From: Mucilaginibacter mali
GTDB lineage: Bacteria > Bacteroidota > Bacteroidia > Sphingobacteriales > Sphingobacteriaceae
Assembly: GCF_013283875.1 (NCBI RefSeq)
Contig: NZ_CP054139.1
Span: forward strand, 3,472,001-3,536,000
Reading direction: 5' to 3'
Length of the DNA: 64,000 nt
This document shows, in pieces, positions 7,722 through 16,887 of the stretch. Position 1 is the stretch's first letter. Each line of letters begins with the position of its first letter. Under the pieces are notes generated by a model. The model saw only the letters and a list, made by a program, of their open reading frames with translations, was not told the DNA's origin and searched no databases. The translations under genes and the position numbers were made by a program.

Positions 7722-10319
7722 ATGGGGAGTTTTTACCGATCGTTAACAATGAAATGTCTGCCGGCAATTATGGGCGTGGCTTTAGCCTTGCCTGTTTGGG
7801 CGCAGGTGAAGCCGGTTAACGATAGTGTAAAAGTGCCTGTAGAACCCCTATTTAACCGGGCCGGTAAAAGCCACCGTTTCTTTTTCGGCGAAAGCTACCG
7901 TAAGCTATGGGCCGAGCCGGTAACTATGCGGGTATTTCATTTGGCGCAGGAAAAGGGCGGGTTAAAGATCCTCCAAACAGGCGGCGGCATGCAAACTAAA
8001 TCGCTACGATTAAAGGATTCATCCGGGCAGGAATGGGTATTGCGCAGCGTGCAGAAATACCCGGAAAAAGTGCTCCCCCCTACCCTGCGTAAATCTATCG
8101 CGGCTACGATCATCGACGATCAGATCTCTACCGAACACCCATTCTCATCACTCGCGGTACCACCGCTGGCCGAGGCGTTGGGTATACCGCATGCCAACCC
8201 CGAGATAGTTTATGTACCCGATGATCCGGCCTTCGGCAAATATCAAAAGGATTTTGCCAGCCAGGTTTTCCTGTTTGAAGAGCGCGAGCCGCTGGATGCC
8301 GACAAAACTGACAATACCGACAAGGCGCAGAAAAAGTTGCGGGACGATAACGATAACAGTGTAGACCAAAAAACGGTGCTGAAAGCGCGCCTGCTGGATA
8401 TGCTGCTGGGCGATTGGGACCGACACGAGGACCAATGGCGCTGGGAACGCAAGGATGGCAAAAACGGCATTGTTTACGAACCCGTTCCCCGCGACCGCGA
8501 CCAGGTATTTTACAGTACATCGGGCGTATTTCCATGGTTGGTATCGCGGCATTTGCTGATGGCAAAGTTCCAGAGTTATGAAGACCATATCCGCTCTATT
8601 AACCGCTGGAATTTAAACGGCCGTAACTTCGACCGGTATTTCCTTATCGGCCTCGACCAAAAGGATTGGGAAGAGGGTATTGCCGAAGTACAAAAAACGC
8701 TAACCGATGACCTGATCTACAAGGCGCTGAAGCGGATGCCCCCCAATATTTACCGGATCTCGGGCGAGGACATCGCTAAAAAACTGATCGCCCGCCGCAA
8801 TATTTTAAATAAGCAGGCCATGAAGTATTATCGCTTCCTGGCGCAAGCGGTGGATATCCCACTATCTGATAAAAAGGATCATATCGACATCACTAACGAG
8901 GCTTCGGGCGCGGTAAAGGTGAAAGTCAACAAAATAAAAAAGGACGGTACGCTTGACCAGGCAACTTATAAACGCACATTCGATCCGGCCGATACCAAAG
9001 AGATCCGCATTTATGGGATGGGAGGCGATGATCAATTTGTCGTGCACGGCGAGGCTTCATCGCCAATTACCGTACGGATGATAGGTGGTGATGATGAGGA
9101 TACCTTCGCTATTGACAGTAATATCACCGGCAAGGGCAACCGCTACGTTTACGACCGTAAGGACGAGAAGAATAACCTGCCACCATCTGGCCAAAGCCAC
9201 CTGCGCACCGGCACGGATACCATGGTGAATAACTATAATCCTAAAAACTTTAAATATAGTTTTTTACAACCATTGATACTGGGCAGCTATAATAAGGATT
9301 ATGGCGTACAATTCATCGGCAAGTTTATTTACCAAAAACAGGGCTTCCGTAAGGAGCCGTATGCTTTCAGGCAAAGTTTGCTGGTGAATTACGGATTCGG
9401 CACCAACTCCCTGCTGCTGAATTATAACGGCGAATTTAAGCAGGTTGCCGGCAAAACCGACCTGCTGGTGAACGTGCTGAGCAAGGGGCCAAATTATACC
9501 AGCAACTTTTTTGGCGTTGGTAATAACAGTGTTTTTGTGAACGAGGGCAAGCAGAAGATCCGCTATTATCACAACATTTATGATTACCTGAGCGCCGATG
9601 TGCGCTTGCGCCATGTGTACGATAACTGGACCATCAGCGGTGGCCCCGCAGCCCAATACTATAGCGGCAACCCAGGCGATAACGCCAATAAATACCTGGG
9701 TGCATACGATCAGATGCATCCTGATGAGACCGTTTTCAGCAGACGTACAAACGTTGGTGCAGTAGCGGATATATTGCTGGATACCCGCGACAAAAACAGT
9801 ACCGTACCGCATCGCGGCATTTACTGGAGCACAAGTTTAACCGGCATGAAGGGCATCAGCAAATTGGCGACCGATTATGGTCAGGTACGATCTGAATTTG
9901 GCTTTTATATCAATACCGGCGGCGAGGGCGACTCGACCTTTGTGATAGCCAACCGTATAGGCGGCGGTACTACCATCGGCAACGCGGCTTATTATCAGCA
10001 ACTAAAGTTAGGCGGTGCCGATAACCTGCGTGGATATTATAACTGGCGCTTTACCGGCAAAAGCATGGCCTATCATAACATCGAGTTTCGGTTAAAACTG
10101 GCTGATTATACCTCGTACTTACTGCCGGGCACATTGGGATTGATCGCTTTTAATGATATTGGCCGGGTATGGTCGCCGGGCGAAAATTCGAGCCAATGGC
10201 ATGATGGCTATGGCGGCGGCTTATACTTTTTACCCGGGGGATTATTTTTGATACAGGGAACGGTGGGCTTCTCTAAAGAGGGTGTGTATCCGTATGTATC
10301 GGCGGGGTTTAAGTTTTAG
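7722..10319 (+). CDS. kinase-like domain fused to Omp85/BamA-type outer-membrane beta-barrel
   Basis: 865 residues starting 3 bp after the previous stop; an internal ATG at 7749 would shorten the signal peptide region. After the signal peptide (ending VWAQ), residues about 90-270 look like an atypical kinase fold: a strand pair with WVLRSVQKYP (Lys112 as the possible ATP lysine), GDWDRHEDQW at 230-239 resembling a catalytic loop, and PVPRDRDQVF at 254-263 resembling the metal-binding loop, an arrangement reminiscent of HipA/Fam20-like kinases. Residues about 500-865 are an Omp85-type barrel, with a RGYYNWRF motif and C-terminal SAGFKF. The barrel call is firm; the kinase call is my inference from motifs and is unproven. 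A periplasmic kinase would need an unusual phosphate donor. Confidence 0.7.
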   Translation: MGSFYRSLTMKCLPAIMGVALALPVWAQVKPVNDSVKVPVEPLFNRAGKSHRFFFGESYRKLWAEPVTMRVFHLAQEKGGLKILQTGGGMQTKSLRLKDSSGQEWVLRSVQKYPEKVLPPTLRKSIAATIIDDQISTEHPFSSLAVPPLAEALGIPHANPEIVYVPDDPAFGKYQKDFASQVFLFEEREPLDADKTDNTDKAQKKLRDDNDNSVDQKTVLKARLLDMLLGDWDRHEDQWRWERKDGKNGIVYEPVPRDRDQVFYSTSGVFPWLVSRHLLMAKFQSYEDHIRSINRWNLNGRNFDRYFLIGLDQKDWEEGIAEVQKTLTDDLIYKALKRMPPNIYRISGEDIAKKLIARRNILNKQAMKYYRFLAQAVDIPLSDKKDHIDITNEASGAVKVKVNKIKKDGTLDQATYKRTFDPADTKEIRIYGMGGDDQFVVHGEASSPITVRMIGGDDEDTFAIDSNITGKGNRYVYDRKDEKNNLPPSGQSHLRTGTDTMVNNYNPKNFKYSFLQPLILGSYNKDYGVQFIGKFIYQKQGFRKEPYAFRQSLLVNYGFGTNSLLLNYNGEFKQVAGKTDLLVNVLSKGPNYTSNFFGVGNNSVFVNEGKQKIRYYHNIYDYLSADVRLRHVYDNWTISGGPAAQYYSGNPGDNANKYLGAYDQMHPDETVFSRRTNVGAVADILLDTRDKNSTVPHRGIYWSTSLTGMKGISKLATDYGQVRSEFGFYINTGGEGDSTFVIANRIGGGTTIGNAAYYQQLKLGGADNLRGYYNWRFTGKSMAYHNIEFRLKLADYTSYLLPGTLGLIAFNDIGRVWSPGENSSQWHDGYGGGLYFLPGGLFLIQGTVGFSKEGVYPYVSAGFKF

Positions 10320-10344
10320 GGCATCAAACTGCTCGTTTAACCAA

Positions 10345-10456
10345 CTTGTCATTTCGAACGATAGTGAGAAATCTTATACGGCTTTGCTTATCGCACGTAT
10401 AAGATTTCTCTGTCGCGCCACCTCACTTCCCCCGCAAGCTCTATCGAAATGACAAG
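10345..10456. repeat. GTCATT-type palindromic repeat, copy i (convergent gap)
   Basis: The outer arms CTTGTCATTTCGAACGATAG and CTATCGAAATGACAAG are inverted; inside them AGAAATCTTATACG and CGTATAAGATTTCT form a second inverted pair. Together they make a branched or long hairpin. It sits between the 3' ends of the Omp85 fusion (+) and pgl (-), so it could terminate both transcripts, though neither side has a clear T-run. It is related in its outer arms to the elements at 30806, 36125 and 51528. Confidence 0.75.
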
Positions 10457-10474
10457 GGGTACGTGGCGCGTCGT

Positions 10475-11206
10475 TTACTTCTTCTCCAACTTCGAAGCCG
10501 CCGCTTCATCTAAAAACCACTGTACATCATCATCTTTGCGAATCAGTTGCGCAGGATATTCCTGAATATCTTCCGCGTCTTCCAATACGTGGTGAACGGC
10601 GATAGCCTTACCTTCACCGTAAACTAAAAAGGCGATATGTTTGGCCTGGTTGATCATCCGGGCGGTCATGCTGATGCGGAACACCTGCTGATCGTGCAGG
10701 TAAACTTCCTGTACCGATGAACTGCGGTCGTGCAGGATTGGGGTATGCGGGAACAATGATGCCGTATGCGAATTATCGCCCAACCCCAGCAGCACCAGGT
10801 CGAACACGGCATCTTCACCTTTAAAGTAATTGTTAATGGTAACGGTGTATTCTTTTGATGCGCCCTCCGGCCCTGAAGAAGTATTCACCGCGAAGATGTT
10901 CTCCTTAGGGATATTCAACGGATCGAACAGGGCTATTTTAGCCATCAGGTAATTACTGTCCTTATGATCTTGCGGTACGTTACGCTCATCGCCAAAGAAC
11001 AGGTCTACCTTGGTCCAATCCAGTTGGTTTTTATATTGGGCAGAGGCCAGCAGTTCGTACAGTTTTTTTGGTGATGAACCACCGGATAAGGATACCGAAA
11101 AGCGGCCATGGGCAGTTATGGCTTCGTTACCTTTGGCTATAAAAAAATCGGCCAGGCTGGTTAAAACCTCAGCTTCGGAATTGGCGATATTTAGTTTTAC
11201 AGACAT
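10475..11206 (-). CDS. pgl: 6-phosphogluconolactonase
   Basis: It hydrolyses 6-phosphogluconolactone from Zwf to 6-phosphogluconate. The start is set at ATG 11206 (MSVKLNIANSEAEV); the open frame upstream to 11281 only reads through a palindromic repeat. The 243 residues are normal for the DevB/SolB type. Visible motifs: FSVSLSGGSSPKKLYELL (sugar-phosphate loop), DLFFGDERNVPQDHKDSN, and LLGLGDNSHTASLFPHTP, the family's catalytic region. It is the last gene of the minus-strand pentose phosphate locus, 123 bp after zwf with a repeat in between. Cytoplasmic. Confidence 0.93.
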   Translation of the reverse strand: MSVKLNIANSEAEVLTSLADFFIAKGNEAITAHGRFSVSLSGGSSPKKLYELLASAQYKNQLDWTKVDLFFGDERNVPQDHKDSNYLMAKIALFDPLNIPKENIFAVNTSSGPEGASKEYTVTINNYFKGEDAVFDLVLLGLGDNSHTASLFPHTPILHDRSSSVQEVYLHDQQVFRISMTARMINQAKHIAFLVYGEGKAIAVHHVLEDAEDIQEYPAQLIRKDDDVQWFLDEAAASKLEKK

Positions 11207-11217
11207 ATTAAAAAAAT

Positions 11218-11325
11218 GTAGAGACACGATACTTCGTGTCTCTCTTTGTAAAAAATTGCAGAGGCACAATACCTTGTGCATCTTTGTTATAATATTAAAA
11301 GAGACACGAAGTATCGTGTCTCTAC
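11218..11325. repeat. GAGACACGA palindromic repeat, copy a (expanded)
   Basis: GTAGAGACACGATACTTCGT and its inverted partner ACGAAGTATCGTGTCTCTAC close a stem. Between them is a diverged inner unit (GCAGAGGCACAATACCTTGT), so this copy is longer than those at 37419 and 42253. Each arm is itself a near-palindrome around ATACTTCGT. It lies between zwf and pgl, in the transcribed spacer of the pentose phosphate operon. Confidence 0.85.
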
Positions 11326-11329
11326 AGTG

Positions 11330-12844
11330 TTACTTCTTCCCATTCAGCGGCAGCGTGAACCAATGGAAACCGTCACGGGCTATTAAAGCCTCGGCATTCT
11401 CAGGTCCCCACGAATCGGCTGAATAGTTAGGGAAACTCAGGCTCTTTTTATTCTGCCATGCGTTCAAGATTGGCATTACCAGTTCCCAGGCGCTTTCTAC
11501 CTGGTCGCCACGCATAAACAGGGTCTGGTCGCCCAGCATGGTATCCAGCAACAGGGTCTCGTAAGCCTCTGGTGCCTGGTTGGTATAGGTACCTTTGTAA
11601 TCGAACACCATATCAACGGCATTCAGTATCATATCCAATCCCGGACGTTTGGCCTGTACCTGCAGGCGGATGCTCATTTCGGGCTGTATACTAATGATCA
11701 GCCTGTTCTGCTGCCAGCTTTCAGATGATTCTGAAGGGAATACCCTATGCGGCACATCCTTAAACTGGATGGTAATTACCGATGCCGATTGGTGCAGGCG
11801 CTTGCCCGTACGCAGATAGAACGGCACATCTTTCCAGCGCCAGTTATCTACAAAGAATTTAATAGCGGCAAATGTTTCCGTGTTCGATTCGGGGTTCACG
11901 TTAGCTTCTTCGCGGTAGCCGGGCACTTCTTTACCCTGCATCCAGCCTTTGCTATACTGGCCGCGCACGGCCGAATTACGCACATCATCCGGACCAAATT
12001 TACGCATAGCCCGCAGTACTTCTACTTTACGGTCGCGCACCTCCGCGGCATCAAAACTGATCGGGGTTTCCATAGCCACCAAACAAAGCAATTGCAACAG
12101 GTGGTTCTGTATCATATCCCGCAGCGCGCCCGATCCTTCGTAATAATCACCACGGTCTTCTACACCCAGTTGTTCGGTAACCGATATCTGCACATGTTCG
12201 ATATAGTTACGGTTCCACAGCGGCTCGAACAACGAGTTGGCAAAGCGGAAGGCCATAATATTCTGCACGGTCTCTTTACCTAAATAGTGGTCTATACGGT
12301 AGATCTGGCATTCATCAAAAATAGTAGCCAGCAACGCGTTCAGTTCTTTTGCCGAATCCAGGTCGTGCCCGAATGGTTTCTCGATAACGATACGCACACG
12401 CTTGGTATCAGCCGTTAATTTGGCTTTGGCCAGGTTAGATGCGATGATCGGGAAGAAGTTTGGCGATACGGCCAGGTAATAGATCACATTGGCCTTGGTC
12501 TTCCAGTCAGCGTTAAACTTGTCTATCTTCGAGCCAAATTCTTTATAGGTCTCAGCATCTTTAACATCCGATACCTGGTAGAAAACGTGCTGCGAAAATT
12601 CGTCCCACTTTTTCTTTTCGGCCTTGCCGCTGCGCGAAAAGCTGTTAATGCCCTCCAGCAGGGTCTCCCGGTACGATTCGTCGGTATACTTGGTGCGGCC
12701 GGTGCCAATAATGGCAAAGTTGGCCGGCAGCCAGCCGTCTAAAAATAAGTTATATAGCGCAGGGGCAAGCTTGCGCATATTCAGGTCGCCGGTACCGCCA
12801 AAAATAACAAATACGGTAGGGTCGGTGTGTATGGTCGGGTTCAT
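11330..12844 (-). CDS. zwf: glucose-6-phosphate 1-dehydrogenase
   Basis: It catalyses the first oxidative step of the pentose phosphate pathway, glucose 6-phosphate to 6-phosphogluconolactone with NAD(P)+. The 504 residues are full length. The N-terminal nucleotide fold has FGGTGDLNMRKLAPALYNL (Thr-Gly in place of the more usual Ala/Ser-Ser-Gly-Asp), EKPFGHDL follows, and the substrate-site motif RIDHYLGKE lies around residues 183-191 (His186). It starts 12 bp after gnd's stop, so the two are co-transcribed; pgl follows after a repeat. The cofactor preference cannot be judged from sequence. Confidence 0.97.
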   Translation of the reverse strand: MNPTIHTDPTVFVIFGGTGDLNMRKLAPALYNLFLDGWLPANFAIIGTGRTKYTDESYRETLLEGINSFSRSGKAEKKKWDEFSQHVFYQVSDVKDAETYKEFGSKIDKFNADWKTKANVIYYLAVSPNFFPIIASNLAKAKLTADTKRVRIVIEKPFGHDLDSAKELNALLATIFDECQIYRIDHYLGKETVQNIMAFRFANSLFEPLWNRNYIEHVQISVTEQLGVEDRGDYYEGSGALRDMIQNHLLQLLCLVAMETPISFDAAEVRDRKVEVLRAMRKFGPDDVRNSAVRGQYSKGWMQGKEVPGYREEANVNPESNTETFAAIKFFVDNWRWKDVPFYLRTGKRLHQSASVITIQFKDVPHRVFPSESSESWQQNRLIISIQPEMSIRLQVQAKRPGLDMILNAVDMVFDYKGTYTNQAPEAYETLLLDTMLGDQTLFMRGDQVESAWELVMPILNAWQNKKSLSFPNYSADSWGPENAEALIARDGFHWFTLPLNGKK

Positions 12845-12856
12845 GTTCTGTTGTTA

Positions 12857-14287
12857 TTAGTCGTTCTTAGGCACCCATTGTGTATGGAAAGTACCTTCTT
12901 TACCGATCAGTTCGTAAGTATGGGCGCCAAAATAATCGCGCTGTGCCTGGGTAAGGTTAGATGGCATCCGGGCACTGCGGAAAGCATCGAAATAGCTTAG
13001 GCTGGCCGTGAATGCAGGTGCTGCTATGCCCGCCGTTATGGTTTTTGATAGTATGCCGCGCGCGCCTTTAACCGCTTCGGTAACCAGTTTGGCTACGCTG
13101 TCATCAAGCAGCAAGTGCGCCAGTTGGGCATTTTTGGTGTAGGCATTATAAATATCATACAGGAACTGCGAGCGGATGATACATCCCGCGCGCCAGATCA
13201 TGGCTATCTCGCCCAGTTTCAAATCGTACTTATACTCGGCCGATGCATTGGTTAACAGGTGCATACCTTGCGCGTACGATATGATCATGCTGAAGTAGTA
13301 AGCCTGCTCCAGTTCTACCAGGTCCTGCTCAAGGTCGGTCACATCTAACGATGGCTGATCGCTGTAGATAGCACCGGCCTGCTCGCGCAGTTTTTTGTAT
13401 TTAGAAAGGTCGCGCATGGATACGGCGGTATCAATAGTTGGGATAGGTGCCTGCAGATCCATGGCCACTTGCGATGTCCATTTGCCGGTACCTTTGGCGC
13501 GGGCCTCGTCCTTAATATCGTCTATCAGTAAATGATCGGTGCCCGGTGCTTTGTACAGGAAGATATCTTTGGTAATATCCAACAGGTACGATTGCAGCCT
13601 GCCCTCGTTCCATTTAGCAAACACCTGCTGAATATGGTCGTTATCCATCTTCAGGCCTTTTTTCATGATCTCGTATACCTCGGCCAGCAATTGCATTTGG
13701 CCGTATTCGATACCGTTATGCACCATCTTCACAAAGTGCCCGGCAGCACCCGGGCCGCAATAGGTTACGCAAGGTACACCGTCATCAGCTTTGGCGGCAA
13801 TGGCTTCCAATATGGGCTTCATTACCTCGTAAGCTTTTTTATCGCCGCCCGGCATCATGCTTGGGCCACGGCGTGCGCCAACTTCGCCGCCCGATACACC
13901 CATGCCGAAGAAGTGGAAGCCTTTGCTTTCCAGCTCTTCCACACGGCGGTTGGTATCGGTAAAGTGCGAGTTACCGCCATCAATTAAAATATCGCCTTTA
14001 TCCAACAACGGCAATAGTTCGGCTATCACATCATCTACTATCTTACCGGCGGGCACCAGCATCATAATGGCGCGGGGCGTGCTCAGGCTGGCAATAAATG
14101 GTTCTACCTCGCTAAATCCTTTCAGGTTCTTATTCTTATCTTCCTGCTCCAGTAAAGCGCCTTTGCTGGCATCTTTGTCAAAACCGGCGCCGGCAAAGCC
14201 GTGGTCGCCCATGTTAAGCAGCAGGTTGCGGCCCATGGTACCCAGGCCGATCATCCCGAAAGCGTATTTTTTTTCTGTATCGCTCAT
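12857..14287 (-). CDS. gnd: 6-phosphogluconate dehydrogenase, decarboxylating
   Basis: It oxidatively decarboxylates 6-phosphogluconate to ribulose 5-phosphate. 476 residues, the usual length of the dimeric long form. Visible are the Rossmann motif GLGTMGRNLLLNMGDHG, the GGNSHFTDTNRR region, the signature FGMGVSGGEVGARRGPSMMPG and the catalytic Lys/His-Asn motif HFVKMVHNGIEYGQ. The C-terminal all-helical domain ends with the substrate-arm region AQRDYFGAHTYE. It begins 2 bp after the upstream HAD gene's stop and is followed after 12 bp by zwf. Confidence 0.97.
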   Translation of the reverse strand: MSDTEKKYAFGMIGLGTMGRNLLLNMGDHGFAGAGFDKDASKGALLEQEDKNKNLKGFSEVEPFIASLSTPRAIMMLVPAGKIVDDVIAELLPLLDKGDILIDGGNSHFTDTNRRVEELESKGFHFFGMGVSGGEVGARRGPSMMPGGDKKAYEVMKPILEAIAAKADDGVPCVTYCGPGAAGHFVKMVHNGIEYGQMQLLAEVYEIMKKGLKMDNDHIQQVFAKWNEGRLQSYLLDITKDIFLYKAPGTDHLLIDDIKDEARAKGTGKWTSQVAMDLQAPIPTIDTAVSMRDLSKYKKLREQAGAIYSDQPSLDVTDLEQDLVELEQAYYFSMIISYAQGMHLLTNASAEYKYDLKLGEIAMIWRAGCIIRSQFLYDIYNAYTKNAQLAHLLLDDSVAKLVTEAVKGARGILSKTITAGIAAPAFTASLSYFDAFRSARMPSNLTQAQRDYFGAHTYELIGKEGTFHTQWVPKND

Positions 14288-14289
14288 TG

Positions 14290-14913
14290 TTAGTTGAGGT
14301 TTTCTGTTTTTAATTGTTCTAATATCTGTTTGGTTGTTTCAAAGTCGGTATGCTGAAAAGCGCGGATGCCCAGCTTTTGCGCGGTGTTGACGAACATCAA
14401 ACGGTCGTCAAAATAAACGCATTGTTTGGGCGATACCTGCGCAATGCCCATAGCCAATTGCCATATGCCGGGGTCGGGCTTGCGCATCTTTACCTCGCAC
14501 GAAGATATAAAAGCATCGAAACAATCGTGCAGGCCAAATTTCTTTACCCGGTAATCGTTCAGTTCCTTGCCCTCGTTATTGATGGAGATAACGCGGAAAC
14601 CGCAGTTCTTTTTCCACTTTTTAAGCCAGGCCAGCATATCGGGCAATTCAACCGACTGCTCGTACATAAATGCCTTAAAATCTTCGCGGGTAAACTGGCG
14701 TTCCTTGTTAAATATCACGGTGTCCAGATATTCATCAAGCGTAATGCTGCCAATCTCGTACACGTTAAATATGAAATTATGCAGGGCGTTCACCTCAGCA
14801 TAGTCCAGTTTAAATTGTTCGGATGCCAGCTTGCGCGATTCGTGCCCCCAGCCATTGCTGAGCAAAATGCCGCCCACATCAAAAAATAAGATCTTTATCC
14901 GGTCGCTGTTCAT
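14290..14913 (-). CDS. HAD-superfamily hydrolase, YihX-like
   Basis: A 207-residue haloacid-dehalogenase-fold phosphatase. Motif I is FFDVGGILL, that is D-x-G rather than D-x-D, as in YihX-type proteins (E. coli YihX, a glucose-1-phosphatase, has FDLGNV). Motif II is in VISINNEG, motif III the lysine in VKMRKPDPGIW, and motif IV YFDDRLMFVNTAQKLGI. The helical cap holds YEIGSITLDEYL. It sits inside the pentose phosphate operon, 11 bp after tal and 2 bp before gnd, so it probably acts on a sugar phosphate of central metabolism; the exact substrate is an inference. Confidence 0.82.
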   Translation of the reverse strand: MNSDRIKILFFDVGGILLSNGWGHESRKLASEQFKLDYAEVNALHNFIFNVYEIGSITLDEYLDTVIFNKERQFTREDFKAFMYEQSVELPDMLAWLKKWKKNCGFRVISINNEGKELNDYRVKKFGLHDCFDAFISSCEVKMRKPDPGIWQLAMGIAQVSPKQCVYFDDRLMFVNTAQKLGIRAFQHTDFETTKQILEQLKTENLN

Positions 14914-14924
14914 TTGCCTGTGGC

Positions 14925-16022
14925 TTAGCTTTTATTTTTCTGATCTTCTATAGCTTTCAGCAGTTTTTCAAACGGCTTGTTAAATTTATCAATGCCTTCA
15001 TCTTCCAGCTGCTGGGTGATCTGGTCGATATCGATACCGGCGGCTTTCAGGCGCTCCAGGTCTTTAGTCGCCTTATCTGTACCTTGTTCGAGTGTATTGG
15101 CTGCGATACCATGATCGCGAAAAGCATCAATAGTTTCCAGCGGAACGGTATCAACGGTATCCGGACCAATCAATGCTTCTACATACTTGGTATCTTTAAA
15201 AGCTGGGTTCTTGCTGCTGGTGCTGGCCCAAAGCAGGCGTTGCGGTTTGGCGCCTTTAGCTTCCAGTGCTTTCCACCTGTTGGTGCTAAACACGCGTTTG
15301 TAGATCTCGTAAGCTTTTTTGGCTGATGCGATGGCTACTTCGCCTTTCAGATCGCCTAAGCCTTTTTCATCCAGCATCGGGTCAACCAAAACATCTATGC
15401 GGCTCAGGAAGAAACTGGCTACCGATGAGATGTGCGAAATATCGTGCCCTGCTGCCAGGTGGTCTTCCAAACCAGCGATATAAGCTTCGGTCACTTCCTC
15501 GTAACGCGGCAGACCGAATAATAGGGTTACGTTGATGTTGATGCCTTTGGCGATAGATTCGCGGATGGCCTGAAGACCGGGTTTAGTGCCCGGGATCTTG
15601 ATCATCACGTTCTTGCGGTCTACCTTTTTCCAAAGTTCTTCGGCTTGTTTGGCGGTACCTTCGGCATCCAGGGCCAGGAAAGGCGACACTTCCAAACTTA
15701 CGTACCCGTCCGAACCTGTTGGTTCTTCGTTATAGATACCCTCAAAAAGTTTGGCCGCGTTTTGGATATCCTTTATAGCTACTTCGAAAAACAACTCTTC
15801 GTTAGTAGAGGTGGTTTTAGCTAATTCGGCAATGTCCTGATCGTAAGCAGAACTGCTGCTGATGGCTTTTTCAAAAATGGCCGGGTTTGATGTTACACCC
15901 CTTATGCCGTCATCATCAATTAAACTTTTTAGTTTACCGTTAGCGATGATCTCGCGGTCGATAAAATCAAGCCAGATGCTCTGGCCGAAATCGTGTATTT
16001 GTTTTACTTTATTAGTTGCCAT
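14925..16022 (-). CDS. tal: transaldolase
   Basis: It moves a dihydroxyacetone unit between sedoheptulose 7-phosphate and glyceraldehyde 3-phosphate. 365 residues, the longer Tal type (as in actinobacteria) rather than the short TalC. Motifs: RGVTSNPAIFEKAI near the N-terminus, the Schiff-base lysine region NVMIKIPGTKPGLQAI, GININVTLLFGLPRYEEV, and LLWASTSSKNPAFKDTKYVE. It is 141 bp downstream of rpiA and 11 bp upstream of the HAD gene. The 141-bp gap may hold an internal promoter. Confidence 0.95.
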   Translation of the reverse strand: MATNKVKQIHDFGQSIWLDFIDREIIANGKLKSLIDDDGIRGVTSNPAIFEKAISSSSAYDQDIAELAKTTSTNEELFFEVAIKDIQNAAKLFEGIYNEEPTGSDGYVSLEVSPFLALDAEGTAKQAEELWKKVDRKNVMIKIPGTKPGLQAIRESIAKGININVTLLFGLPRYEEVTEAYIAGLEDHLAAGHDISHISSVASFFLSRIDVLVDPMLDEKGLGDLKGEVAIASAKKAYEIYKRVFSTNRWKALEAKGAKPQRLLWASTSSKNPAFKDTKYVEALIGPDTVDTVPLETIDAFRDHGIAANTLEQGTDKATKDLERLKAAGIDIDQITQQLEDEGIDKFNKPFEKLLKAIEDQKNKS

Positions 16023-16163
16023 GATAGAAGTATTTTAAATGTTAATTGATAGAACAAGCGCTCTACAATGTCTACTAATTTTATATACTAAGTGGGGCGC
16101 TAAGTTATATTATAATTTGTTATTCACAGTATTAAGTTCAATTTATAGCTAAACGATAAGTTT

Positions 16164-16859
16164 TTAACTATTTGCCGCCATTAAAATTTCCAGGTCGTAA
16201 CCCATAAAAAGGCCGCTTTCTATTACGCCTGTTATGCTTTTTATTTCTTTTTCTAAGCCCTCGCCTATTTCGCCAAATTTACAGTCGATAACCAGGTTAC
16301 CGTTCTCGGTTATTACCGGGCCATCCTTCCCTTTTGCCGGGCGAAGTTTGATCTCGGTAGCATCCAGCTTTTTCAATCCGTTTTCTACCAATAATAAAGC
16401 CTGCGGAAAAACCTCTATCGGTACCGGGAAATTAGTGCCCAGTTTATCCAGCACCTTGCTTTCATCAACAATAATATAATTACGCGGACTGCTGCGCATC
16501 AGCATTTTCTCTTTAAACATGGCCCCGCCCCTGCCTTTTATCAGGCTTTTGTTGGGATCCACTTCGTCGGCACCGTCGAACAGCCAATCGGGCGTATGTT
16601 CCATCAGGCTGGTAACCGGTATACCCAGCTTGCTGCAAAACATAGTGATCTCCAGCGAGGTTGGAATAGCCTTGATGTTCAGCTTCTCGGCTTTAACCTT
16701 TTCAGCAATGGCCAGCAAAGCCAGGTACGATGTAGAGCCCGAGCCAACGCCCAGCACATCACCGTCTTTTACTTTGGCCGCTATTTCATTGGCCACTTTT
16801 TCTTTACCACTGCGGTTAATGATCTCTGCCGACCATTCGAGGTTGTTTATTAAATTCAT
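16164..16859 (-). CDS. rpiA: ribose-5-phosphate isomerase A
   Basis: It interconverts ribose 5-phosphate and ribulose 5-phosphate. 231 residues, the typical length. Motifs: GDVLGVGSGSTSYLALLA (phosphate loop), DGADEVDPNKSLIKGRGGA with the catalytic Asp/Glu, EKMLMRSSPRNYIIVDESK, and FPVPIEVFP. It lies between tkt (79 bp upstream, with a 14-bp-stem hairpin in the gap) and tal. Cytoplasmic. Confidence 0.96.
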   Translation of the reverse strand: MNLINNLEWSAEIINRSGKEKVANEIAAKVKDGDVLGVGSGSTSYLALLAIAEKVKAEKLNIKAIPTSLEITMFCSKLGIPVTSLMEHTPDWLFDGADEVDPNKSLIKGRGGAMFKEKMLMRSSPRNYIIVDESKVLDKLGTNFPVPIEVFPQALLLVENGLKKLDATEIKLRPAKGKDGPVITENGNLVIDCKFGEIGEGLEKEIKSITGVIESGLFMGYDLEILMAANS

Positions 16860-16887
16860 TCTTTTAGATTAGAATCAGGAAGTATGG

